A DNA stretch of 64,000 nucleotides from Candidatus Omnitrophota bacterium (GTDB taxonomy: Bacteria > Omnitrophota > Omnitrophia > Omnitrophales > Aquincolibacteriaceae), in NCBI GenBank assembly GCA_903820505.1, contig CAIJHQ010000053.1:1-64000 (forward strand), read 5' to 3'. A program made the translations under genes and the position numbers. This document shows, one piece after another, positions 45,883-54,600 of the stretch. The notes under the pieces are model-generated. The model worked only from the letters and a program-made list of their open reading frames with translations, made no database searches and was not told where the DNA came from. Numbering within the stretch: the stretch's first letter is position 1; every line of letters starts with the position of its first letter.

Positions 45883-45967
45883 GATGTTCTCCTTCTTCTT
45901 CCGTGAAATGCGCGGTCACTATCCTACCAAAATTTGCTCGGACCGTAGAGCGATAAATGCACTAAAG

Positions 45968-46291
45968 AGTGGGGCGAACGCCTGGTCGCTTGGCATGAAG
46001 GTTGGCAAGGTCCAGAAGAAGGGCGACCTGGAAGCGGGCTATGCCTACAAATGGATCGGCGCGAACTCCGTGGTCGGGGCCTTCAACGACAATGATTTCG
46101 GAAGCGCCACTTACGGCGGTACGGGACGGCGGGGCAGTGTCGTCAAGCTGGGCTATGGGCTTACGAATAACGTGACCCTGAACGGTTCCGTCTTTTTGGT
46201 GAATGCGCTCAATACGGATTATACGAATAACGGAACGATCCGCGATGAAGAAACCAGGCGTTTCCAGTTGGACGTGAACTGGAAATTCTGA
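45968..46291 (+). pseudogene. C-terminal porin fragment
   Basis: About 107 residues align with the last 110 of the porin at 35578-37116: WSLG, KVQKKGD, YKWIGANSV.GAFND.DFG, VVKLGYGLT, LNG, and RRFQLDVNWKF at the end. The N-terminal 400 residues, signal peptide and start are missing; the open frame upstream is unrelated sequence antisense to the mbfA start. A single fragment of this type cannot form a barrel. Confidence 0.8.
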
Positions 46292-46398
46292 TTCCGCCGG
46301 GCAACGCCCCGTCATGAACGACGGCTGTTTCTCGTTGCCGTGGCCGGGTGAAGATCCGCGTCCTCGGGACTATTTCTCCAATACAGGGATAATAAAGT

Positions 46399-46501
46399 TT
46401 GACAACGGGGTGCGCATAGCGCATAGTTGGGGCGTAGTAAGCAAAGGGGTAGAACACAATTTGTACCGCAAGGTCAGAAAGTGAGCCTTGCGGTTTTTTT
46501 G
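46399..46501 (+). promoter_or_regulatory. csp promoter-leader unit, copy 1
   Basis: TTGACA (46399-46404), a 17-bp spacer and CATAGT (46422-46427) form a promoter. The predicted RNA of about 65 nt contains AGCAAAGGGGTAGAACAC, then ATTTGTACCGCAAGG, and ends in an intrinsic terminator: ACCGCAAGG (46465-46473) with CCTTGCGGT (46486-46494) and a T-run. Almost the same RNA lies before the second csp gene. From here to the gene there are about 120 bp more, with a lone TATAAT at 46611. Confidence 0.75.
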
Positions 46502-46641
46502 TTTTACCCTGTTTTCAGATCCCCGGAAGGGGAAAAAAGAAGCGGGCCGGTTCCAACATCACCTGGTTGCAGTACAACAAGTCGTGAAGGTTGGTCTTGT
46601 CATGCGTTACTATAATTTACACGAAAGGAGTACTAGCAACC

Positions 46642-46842
46642 ATGGTTAATGGAAAAGTAAAGTGGTTCAATAACGAAAAAGGTTTTGGATTCATTTCCCG
46701 TGATGGCGGCGCTGATGTCTTCGTGCATCACACCGCGATCCAGGGCGAGGGATACAAGTCTTTGGATGAAGGCCAAGCGGTCCAGTTCGATGTGACCCAA
46801 GGTCCCAAGGGCGACCAAGCCTCTAACGTTGTGAAGATCTAA
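46642..46842 (+). CDS. cold-shock domain protein, copy 1
   Basis: 66 residues, a complete single cold-shock domain: [16 protein letters not shown] (RNP1 KGFGFI at about 16-21), DVFVHHTAI (RNP2), and the end QASNVVKI. It binds single-stranded RNA or DNA and melts RNA hairpins. ATG 46642 has AAAGGAG upstream; the longer open frame has no support. It is nearly identical to the copy at 47179. An intrinsic terminator follows. Confidence 0.96.
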   Translation: MVNGKVKWFNNEKGFGFISRDGGADVFVHHTAIQGEGYKSLDEGQAVQFDVTQGPKGDQASNVVKI

Positions 46843-46860
46843 GACACAACGGAAGTTCTG

Positions 46861-46897
46861 AAAAGGCCCGGTGGCGCAAGCTGCCGGGCCTTTTTTG
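46861..46897 (+). terminator. intrinsic terminator after csp copy 1
   Basis: The GGCCCGG...CCGGGCC stem with a short loop is followed by six Ts, about 20 bp after the stop codon. Confidence 0.9.
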
Positions 46898-47034
46898 TGG
46901 GAACCCAGTCCGGTATGGCATAGCGGGAAAAAGCGGGACCAAAGGTGTTAGACGTTGGTTTATCGGGTCTTGACCTCTTCTGCGGAGGGTCGTGCGCGAA
47001 CATGAGTGACGGTTGCCGCGGGAGATATAATTGG

Positions 47035-47137
47035 TTGACAAAGAGGCCGGGTTAGGGCATATTTAGAACGCAATGAGCAAAGAGGTGGAACACGATTTGT
47101 ACCGCAAGGTCAGAAGGTTCGCCTTGCGGTTTTTTTG
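47035..47137 (+). promoter_or_regulatory. csp promoter-leader unit, copy 2
   Basis: TTGACA (47035-47040), a 17-bp spacer and CATATT (47058-47063). The predicted RNA carries AGCAAAGAGGTGGAACAC and ATTTGTACCGCAAGG, then the same terminator: 47101-47109 with 47122-47130 and seven Ts. The terminator ends only about 25 bp before the csp ribosome site, and I see no second promoter, so csp mRNA must come from read-through of this terminator. Confidence 0.8.
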
Positions 47138-47178
47138 TGGCCGCCCGGATCATCAATCAAAAGGAGCACAGTAAAAAC

Positions 47179-47379
47179 ATGGTCAAAGGTAAAGTCAAGT
47201 GGTTCAACAACTCAAAAGGTTATGGATTTATTTCCCGCGAAGGCGGCGCTGATGTCTTCGTGCATCACACCGCGATCCAGGGCGAGGGATACAAGTCCTT
47301 GGAAGAAGGCCAAGCGGTCGAGTTCGATGTGACCCAAGGTCCCAAGGGCGACCAGGCTTCCAACGTTGTGAAGCTTTAA
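47179..47379 (+). CDS. cold-shock domain protein, copy 2
   Basis: 66 residues: [16 protein letters not shown] (RNP1 KGYGFI), DVFVHHTAI (RNP2), same C-terminal half as copy 1. Only a handful of residues differ, and the DNA is close to identical from the RNP2 region onward, so the duplication is recent or kept alike by gene conversion. AAAAGGAG lies before ATG 47179. Confidence 0.96.
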   Translation: MVKGKVKWFNNSKGYGFISREGGADVFVHHTAIQGEGYKSLEEGQAVEFDVTQGPKGDQASNVVKL

Positions 47380-47395
47380 GAACCACGCTCGTTAA

Positions 47396-47434
47396 AAGAG
47401 CCCGATGGCATAAGCCGTCGGGCTCTTTTTTTTT
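47396..47434 (+). terminator. intrinsic terminator after csp copy 2
   Basis: AGAGCCCGA and TCGGGCTCT form the stem with a short loop; nine Ts follow. The loop region resembles that of the copy 1 terminator, showing that the duplicated unit includes promoter, leader, gene and terminator. Confidence 0.9.
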
Positions 47435-47560
47435 AAGGACCGGGAAAAGAATTGGTGTTCCGTCGCGGCCGTCGCTAGAATGAGGCGATCCCGCGGCTGA
47501 CCGGTCGTCCGGTCCGTTGGAGATTTTCCCGGGCATCGTTAAGGGGCCTGGAGCCCTTCT

Positions 47561-48160
47561 ATGGCGCAAAAGCGTTCGATCCTTTATCTGGCATCTCAAT
47601 CTTCACGGAGGCAGGAAATACTTGCTTCCATGGGGATCCCTTTCAAAGTCGTTCCCAGTACTTACCGCGAGCGTATGTCTCACAGGAGTTCTCCTCAGGA
47701 CCTTTCCGTCCGCCACGCTCTCGGAAAGGTCCGCAAGGCTGTGCTTCCGCCCGCGGCCCGTTTTGTGCTTGGCGGGGATACCCTGGTTTGGCGAGGCGTC
47801 CGCGGCTTTGGAAAGCCGAAGAACCGCTCGGAGGCTTTGAAGATCCTACGCCATCTTGCCGGGAAGAAACACGCGGTGGTCACCGGCCTCGTTCTCTGGG
47901 ACCGGAGAATGGGGCGTGTTCTTACGGGGTGTTCCAAGACGGACGTCTGGATGAAACGTTTTTCCGATGGCGCTCTTGAGGATTATATTCAAAAGGTCCA
48001 TCCTTATGATAAGGCCGGCGCCTATGCGATCCAGGGGAGGCCGAAGATCGTGCGAAAGATCCGGGGGTCTTATTCGAACGTGGTCGGGCTGCCCAAAGAA
48101 TTATTGCGGAAGATGCTCAATCGGATGCTCAAAGGGACGATGAGAGATATACCGGCGTGA
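47561..48160 (+). CDS. maf: Maf-family nucleotide pyrophosphatase
   Basis: 199 residues. Maf motifs: LASQSSRRQEIL at 10-21, GGDTLVW near 70, and DKAGAYAIQG near 150, then SYSNVVGLP near 172. The family hydrolyses dTTP/UTP or modified nucleotides and affects septum formation. The Asp of GDT and the Lys/Gln pair around YDKAGAYAIQG are present. Transcribed away from csp, after its terminator. Confidence 0.93.
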   Translation: MAQKRSILYLASQSSRRQEILASMGIPFKVVPSTYRERMSHRSSPQDLSVRHALGKVRKAVLPPAARFVLGGDTLVWRGVRGFGKPKNRSEALKILRHLAGKKHAVVTGLVLWDRRMGRVLTGCSKTDVWMKRFSDGALEDYIQKVHPYDKAGAYAIQGRPKIVRKIRGSYSNVVGLPKELLRKMLNRMLKGTMRDIPA

Positions 48161-48235
48161 CCCTTGAAGGCTCCCAATGTTCAAAGGTCCATACCGGGAC
48201 CTTGAGGTAACGGTGAGAACCGGAGGGCTGATCGG

Positions 48236-49042
48236 GTGAAAAAGGGCGTTCGATTTCTGTTGTGCGTGATCTGCAGCGCCGTGGGTCTTGCCGGGACAGC
48301 CGCTGCGGCCCCGATGCAGAGCGAGGATGACGCCGAAGATTACAAGATCCTGAAGCAGATCATCGTCCTGGAATTCTCGGGCGAGACGCCTCACGAGTGG
48401 GGCGATACGGTCTCGGGAGTGAAGACGCACTTGAAGACCGATGAAAAGGTCGTCGCGCTCGGTTTAGACATGAAGGATCAGGACGAAGGGCTCAACCTTC
48501 TCCGGGCCTTCGAATCCGAAAATATTCCCGCCACATTGTTCGTCAGCGGCGACTGGATCGACCGGAACGCGGACATTCTGAAAAAACTTGCGGCTAACCC
48601 GCTTTTTGAGATCGCGAACCAGGGTCTTGCCCGCAAGCCCTGCTCGGTGAACGGAAAGTCCGCCGCGGACGTGGCAGGCACGGGCAGCGTCGATGAGGTG
48701 TTCACGGAGATCGAGAAGAACGCCCGCAAGATAGAATCCATCACGGGCATCCTTCCGCAATATTACCGGGCCGGCGCCGGTTACTATGATGAAGTGGCGG
48801 TCCGAATCGTCAACGCGCTCGGATACGAAGCGGTCGGGTCGAACCTCCGGTTGCCGGAAGGGACGGAACTGACGCGCGAAAAAGTTCTGGAGGCGATGCT
48901 TAATCCGGCGTCCGGAGCGATCGCTATTTTCAAGTCCGGGACGTTGAGCCGGAAAGTTTCCGGAGGCATCCTGGAGGCCGTCCATAAGCTTCGCGCCAAA
49001 GGGTATAAGTTCGTGAAGTTGTCGGATTTCCAGCTCGAATGA
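48236..49042 (+). CDS. exported polysaccharide deacetylase-like protein, probably inactive
   Basis: 268 residues from GTG 48236 with a signal peptide (about 1-24). The fold follows the NodB pattern: VVALGLDMKDQDEGLNLLRAFESENIPATLFVSGDWI corresponds to the TFDDGP...LK...PATFFV..W region. The metal-binding His-x-x-x-His motif that should follow (GNHTxxH) reads NQGLARK here, so both histidines are lost, and only one Asp remains in the first motif. RAGAGYYDE replaces RPPYG. Deacetylase activity is therefore doubtful; it may bind glycans. It overlaps prmA by 4 bp. Confidence 0.75.
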   Translation: MKKGVRFLLCVICSAVGLAGTAAAAPMQSEDDAEDYKILKQIIVLEFSGETPHEWGDTVSGVKTHLKTDEKVVALGLDMKDQDEGLNLLRAFESENIPATLFVSGDWIDRNADILKKLAANPLFEIANQGLARKPCSVNGKSAADVAGTGSVDEVFTEIEKNARKIESITGILPQYYRAGAGYYDEVAVRIVNALGYEAVGSNLRLPEGTELTREKVLEAMLNPASGAIAIFKSGTLSRKVSGGILEAVHKLRAKGYKFVKLSDFQLE

Positions 49043-49932
49043 CCGCAACCCGTTCCCACGGCAAATATTCCTGTTATGAGGTCGCTTTAAGCGGCCGGGA
49101 CCTTTCCCATGAAGAAAAGAAAGCCGTCGGTGTTTTTTTTCTGTCCTGCCGTGTTCCGCAGGCGGCCCTTGCTTGCACGGAGTACCGCGGTCTGTACCGT
49201 GTTTGTTATTACACAAGGGCGGCCCGCCGGGTCTCTCAACTCCGCCGGCGATTCCGCACCCGTTTGTGGAAGAGGATTACGTTCCGGGTGAAGGCTCTCG
49301 GCCGCCACGACTGGTTCGACAAATGGAAACGCGACTATCAGCTCCGGCCGCTCGGGGCGAAATTCATGATCGTGCCGGTCTGGGAGAGAAAGAAATACAA
49401 GGTTTCGCGACGGCTCCCGATCTTTCTGGAACCGGGAAGCGCCTTCGGGTCCGGTTATCACGAAACCACGCGGCTGATGGTCCGGTTGCTGGAATCACTT
49501 TGCTGGCGGCGCGCCGGTTTTCTGGATGTCGGGACGGGGACCGGGATCCTTTCGGCCGTGGCGGGGAAATTGGGGGCGAAGGGGATTGTCGCGTTCGACA
49601 ATGACAAACAGTCGGCGATCGTCGCCCGGAAGAATTTCGAAGCGAACGGAGGCCGGAACGGCAGTTTTTTTGGCGCCAATCTTAAGACAGTGAGACTCAA
49701 AAAGCGGTTCGAAGTTGTCGGCGCGAATCTTCTGTCCAAAACACTGATCGAAAATCAAAAAAAGATCAGGCGGTGGGTCAAGCCCGGAGGCTCTTTGATC
49801 GTCTCCGGGATCGGCAAAGAGAATTTTGAGGCGTTCCGGAAGGGATTTGCGCACAGGGAGCTGAAATGCACGAAGGTCCTCCGGGGAAGGAAGTGGGTCG
49901 CATTGGTCTACAAATATCATGAAAAACGATGA
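49039..49932 (+). CDS. prmA: ribosomal protein L11 methyltransferase PrmA-like
   Basis: 297 residues. The C-terminal half is a class I methyltransferase: LEPGSAFGSGYHETTRLMVRLLE near 135, FLDVGTGTGILSAVAGKLGAKGIVAFDND near 163 (SAM-binding loop) and a post-motif NLLSKTLIEN in place of the usual NIL. The N-terminal half is basic (RRRFRTRLWKRI) and would bind the substrate. PrmA trimethylates L11; the N-terminal domain diverges here, so the substrate could differ. Confidence 0.85.
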   Translation: MTATRSHGKYSCYEVALSGRDLSHEEKKAVGVFFLSCRVPQAALACTEYRGLYRVCYYTRAARRVSQLRRRFRTRLWKRITFRVKALGRHDWFDKWKRDYQLRPLGAKFMIVPVWERKKYKVSRRLPIFLEPGSAFGSGYHETTRLMVRLLESLCWRRAGFLDVGTGTGILSAVAGKLGAKGIVAFDNDKQSAIVARKNFEANGGRNGSFFGANLKTVRLKKRFEVVGANLLSKTLIENQKKIRRWVKPGGSLIVSGIGKENFEAFRKGFAHRELKCTKVLRGRKWVALVYKYHEKR

Positions 49933-49997
49933 AATGCGTTCATTTCGCGGGACTTTTTGCTAGAATAACTCCGCTTTGATCATTGGGAGGAACATTC

Positions 49998-51401
49998 ATG
50001 GAAGCGACAGAGACAGATATCGTTGTGATCGGCGGAGGGCCGGGAGGGTATACGGCGGCTTTTTATGCGGCAGCGAAGGGCCAACGGGTGGTTCTGGTGG
50101 AAAAAGCCCGGCGGCTTGGCGGCGTCTGTCTCAACTCCGGTTGCATCCCTTCCAAGGCGCTGCTTCATGTCGCTAAAGTGGTCCACGAAGCCAAATGCGT
50201 GGAAAGTTGCGGTATTGAATTCCCGAAGCCCGCTATCCATCTTTCGAAGCTCCGCAACTGGAAGGACGCGATCCTGATCAAATTGACCCACGGATTGATG
50301 AGCCTCGCGGGACGGCGCAATGTCACAGTGATCTTCGGTGAAGCCCGTTTTCACAGTTCGAAAGTCCTTGAAGTGGACGGCCAACGGATCTCTTTTGACC
50401 ACGCAATTATTGCTACGGGCTCGGCGCCCGCAGTCCCGAAGATCTTCAACATCAATGATAAACGCGTCATGACGTCCACGGAGGCCCTCGAGATCGATGA
50501 TATTCCCTCGGATCTTTTGGTCGTGGGCGGCGGCTACATCGGAATGGAACTGGGAACGGTCTATGCCGCACTCGGCAGTCAGGTGGTGGTCGCGGAGGCC
50601 CTCGGGGGGATCCTTCTGGGGGCGGATCCGGACCTGGCAAGAATAGTCCAGGACCGCGCCATGAAAATTTTTTCGCAAATACGGTTAAATGCCAAGGTTA
50701 CGGGGCTCAAAGCGGAAGGATCCGGGATCCGCGTTGCCATGGAATTTGAGGGCATTCGTAAGGAAGAGCGTTATGACCGGGTCCTGGTGGCAGTGGGACG
50801 CGTGCCGATCTCCGGGAACCTTGGCCTCGAAAAGCTCAAGATCGCTGTGGATGAGAAGGGGTTCATCCGCGTTGATAAAAAACACCGGACGACGGTTTCG
50901 CACATCTACGCGGTCGGAGATGTTGCGGGCGGAATGCTTCTGGCGCACAAGGCGTCCCGGGATGCCAAAGCCGCGGTGGACCACATTCTGCGTGAAGATC
51001 CTCCCGAGGGCCGTGATGTGATGCCGGCGGTCGTTTTTACGGATCCCGAGGTCGCGTGGTGCGGGGTGACCGAAGAGGAATCAAGGTCAAACCATATTCC
51101 GGCACAGATCGTCAAATTTCCCTGGGGAGCTTCGGGCAGGGCCGCGTCCATGGATCGGACCGACGGTATGACAAAACTTTTGATCGATCCGAAGACCGAG
51201 GAGATCCTGGGGGTCGGGATCTGCGGTGTCGGTGCCGGAGAGCTTATCGGGGAAGCCTCATTGGCGATCCAGATGGGCGCGAAAGCGGCGGATCTGGCTC
51301 GCGGGATCCGGCCGCATCCGACGTTGTCCGAAACGCTGACGGAGTGCGCGGAGATGTTCTACGGTCATTCCACGAACGTTTTTTCGCGAAAAAGAGGTTA
51401 G
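49998..51401 (+). CDS. lpdA: dihydrolipoamide dehydrogenase
   Basis: 467 residues. FAD-binding GGGPGGYTAAFYAA at the N-terminus, redox disulfide Cys44-x4-Cys49 (GGVCLNSGCIPSK), NAD-binding VVGGGYIGMELG near 175, and the active-site His440-Glu445 pair (HPTLSE). It oxidises the lipoyl group of 2-oxoacid dehydrogenases or the glycine cleavage system; no E1/E2 or gcv genes are in the window. ATG 49998 has GGGAGG upstream; a TAGAAT hexamer at 49961 may be its -10. Confidence 0.95.
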   Translation: MEATETDIVVIGGGPGGYTAAFYAAAKGQRVVLVEKARRLGGVCLNSGCIPSKALLHVAKVVHEAKCVESCGIEFPKPAIHLSKLRNWKDAILIKLTHGLMSLAGRRNVTVIFGEARFHSSKVLEVDGQRISFDHAIIATGSAPAVPKIFNINDKRVMTSTEALEIDDIPSDLLVVGGGYIGMELGTVYAALGSQVVVAEALGGILLGADPDLARIVQDRAMKIFSQIRLNAKVTGLKAEGSGIRVAMEFEGIRKEERYDRVLVAVGRVPISGNLGLEKLKIAVDEKGFIRVDKKHRTTVSHIYAVGDVAGGMLLAHKASRDAKAAVDHILREDPPEGRDVMPAVVFTDPEVAWCGVTEEESRSNHIPAQIVKFPWGASGRAASMDRTDGMTKLLIDPKTEEILGVGICGVGAGELIGEASLAIQMGAKAADLARGIRPHPTLSETLTECAEMFYGHSTNVFSRKRG

Positions 51402-51492
51402 GTTCCAGCCTTAAATACCTGCTTTTTGTGCTTGTTCCGATATCCCGGCGCCGTGCGAGAACCGGGACTGCGTTCCGGGTGGGAAAACAAGT

Positions 51493-51645
51493 CTTCCAGA
51501 AAAAGAAAATCTGGATATAATATCTCGCCGTTACGCCTCACAGGGGTAATTCCTAGCCGTCTTAATTTGTTAGTACTTTAGTCGCCGAAGACCCCAAAAG
51601 GATTTTAAAAACTTACTTCGCCAATGGATGAAAGGAAATAATAAG
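51493..51645 (+). promoter_or_regulatory. promoter and leader of the GH94 gene
   Basis: TATAAT at 51516-51521 with a weak CTTCCA 17 bp before it. The leader of about 120 nt contains complementary pieces (GGGG near 51542 with CCCC near 51591, GTCTT with AAGAC) that could form a long stem around an AT-rich loop. No known riboswitch is recognised. An AAAGGA site precedes the start. Confidence 0.4.
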
Positions 51646-54600
51646 ATGCCCTTGATTTTACGGATCCTCCGGGACGGATCGCTGCTAATGGCAAATGTTT
51701 TTGAGCGCGTTGCTACGGATCGCCGCCGGAATTTCCGTTTCACGGTCGCGGTCCTGGCTTTTTTGGCGGCCTTTTTTACCGTGACGGCAGGAATTTACGC
51801 GGCTTCCGCTACGGCGGTCCTTCTGGACGGACGCGAGCGCGGTACGACCGGAACGGGCGCGGCTAAGGGATCTTTCGCGGCGACATTCGATGCGACGGTC
51901 CGGAAAGATATCCTGGAACTTGACTATACGGTGCCTCAGGGTGCTGAACTCAGGGCATGGGTCAAGAATTTTCCCGCTGCGGTGAGCTCGAGCGCTGTGT
52001 TCTCGATCAAAACCGGAGTGCGCGTGTCGGCCGACCAAGCGGACCAGATCTCTGCGAAGCTCGTGATCAAGGGGAGCCGGGACGCCCAAAGCATTCCGCT
52101 CCGTTTGAAATCGGGTTGGAGCTCAACGCAGGAAACCCTCGATTGGGCAAAGATCGGTGACCTGGTTGAGGTTGCCGTCATTGTCGCTCCGAAAGGGGCG
52201 GCTGACGTGAAGGGGACGCTGGGATTGACCGTTGATTTTCTGCCTCCCGCGGCCCCCAAGCCGGTCCCCACGGCGGTCACGGCCGCTGTTACAAAACCAG
52301 TAGCAAAGGTCGCTTCGGCGGCCGGTACTTCCGTTGCTGTCGTCCCGCGTCCCGAAAAGAGTTTGCCATCGGCACCGGTATCTCAACCCGCCCCGTCGTC
52401 CTTCGGTCTTTTGGATGCCGGGGATAAAGGTGTTTCAAATACCGGGACAGCCAAGGGTACCATCACGTTCTCTTTCGACGAGGATGCCAAAAAAGATGTC
52501 TACGACGTGGGATATTCGTTGCCTCAGGGTTCTGAGATACGCATTTGGACGAAGAAATTTCCGGCCGGGCTGACGGCGGCCAATATCAATACGGTCATCG
52601 TCGGGTTCAGGGCGCTGAATCCTTCCCAGCTGAGCCGGCTCGCGGTTCGCGCGGAGATCAAGGGGAGCACGGGGACGCAGGCTTTTTCGCTGGGGATCAT
52701 GCCGGGTTGGAACACGTTCGAACGTTCGATCCGGTGGGATACGATCGGTGAAATACAGGAAGTCGCTTTCGTGATGACCCCGAAGGGCGGCAGGGACGTC
52801 AGCGGCACTGTTTATATCGGGCTTGATTTCTGCAAGTCAGATTTTCTCAAGAAGAACATGATGGCGATCAAGTTCGCGTCCCTTCTCGTCCTCTGCTTCC
52901 TTCTTTCGTTCCTGGAAGGCCTCTGGAGGAAGATCTTCGGCCAGAGTTTCGGCGCGGGGCGTTCGACGGCAGCGGCGAAAAGTCTCAGCATCATCTCTCC
53001 GGCCGAAGTGCCGCTTGTGTCCAAACTCAAAAAGGATCTTTTTAGCGGGTTCATGACCGTTTTGATCATCGGAACGGCGCTCTGGATCTATTCGTTCGGG
53101 TGCTCCAAGGACGCGGGAGCGTGTTTCAATGCCGGAATCCTTGTCGTCGCGGCGCTGGGTGTGTTGATCGCGGGCCTTTTAAAATTCAGATTTACAGGGA
53201 AATTCCTGACGGCCGGCGAGGTTTTTCAGAATGCCCTCCTGACAGGTCTTTTGGCTGTTTCCGCCAGCAAGATGGAACTTTTACAGGCGCCGACCGGGTG
53301 GGGGCACCTGGTGATGATCAGTAGTTTTACGGCCGCGGTCACGTTCCTTTTATATCAACTTTTCAATTTGAATTCGCTGGTCTCTTCCGGGAAACATCTG
53401 AAGGCCGTCACCGGGGCTTTGATCGTCGGGACGCCTTACCTCTTCGGCGGGTTATTGCTCCTTGAGAACATTACGCTGTTGCAGACCCTGGCGTTCTGTA
53501 TCACGGGCGGTCTCCTGGCCGCGTGGCCCGCGATCCTCGAAGGGTTGGGGCGGCTTTTTGTGGTTTTTCTTTTTAATGAAGTGCTTGCGAACGGGATCGG
53601 GTTGGCAACGAAAGGCAAGCTGCTCAAGACCTTCAAATTCCATGGATACATCTTTTTAGTCTCTCTTTGCGTCGTGGTCGCGCCTTACATCGCAGATCTC
53701 GGTGGGACCGCGTTCGTTGCCGGACTGCCTTTTATTCCGCGCTCCCTCGTGTCCATCCTGCTTACCATGCTGTCGTTCGCCGGGTTGTGGGGGGAGATAT
53801 ATCTCATGACCGGCATGCTTTTGGACATTGGAAGGCGCATTACGCTTTCCGCCGAGACCATTTTTAAACATGTTACCACGGGAATGCGGAAGGGGTTTTT
53901 CTATTCCGGAATTTTAATGGCGCTCCTGTATTTGATCGAAGTGGCGTTTTCGTCGGCCCTCGCCCAAAAGATCATGGGCGCTTTTCCTTACGTGATCGGG
54001 ACCCTCGTGGGTGCGCTGGTTTTCCCGCTGGTCAAGACCCTGATCGAAACCTTCGACGGCAGTCTGCCGTTCTTCGAACGCATGCGCTACAGCTACCGCC
54101 ACTGGACGCTTTATATCCGCGGGGCGATCGCGGGATTCGGGTTCGCCACCATGATCGCGCAAAACTATTTTGCAAAGGCCATGCCGGACCGGATCGTGTA
54201 CGGTCTGATCATCGGGTTCTTCGCCTCAGGGGGCGTGAGCCTTTTAAGGGACATCATCTACGCGTCCAAAGGGCAGGGAAAGGTCCAGTCGTGGAAGCTC
54301 TATTTCATCGATTCCTGCCTCGGGATCTTTCTCGGGAGCGCGGTCGCTTTTTATCTGGACACCCCGCAGGTCGCGGTGGTTGTTTACAAATTCAAACTTT
54401 ACGTGACGTCGCATTTTCCGAACGCGGTCTATACCACGCATCCCTATTTCAACGCCTTGGGGCACTACACGCAGCCGGTATTGCTCAGCAAATGGGGACA
54501 AATGGACCTGGGCTATTGTCCGGGCGGGGTGAAACTGCTTTTTACCGAGTCGCTCGACGGTGTCATCAAATGGTCCATCGCGACCTGGTTGTTCGCCATC

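Noticed and set aside
45815-45967. Treating the whole frame 45815-46291 as a functional 158-residue protein.
   Set aside because: The first 50 residues are antisense to the start of mbfA and its ribosome site; only the last 107 match the porin, which needs far more to form a barrel.
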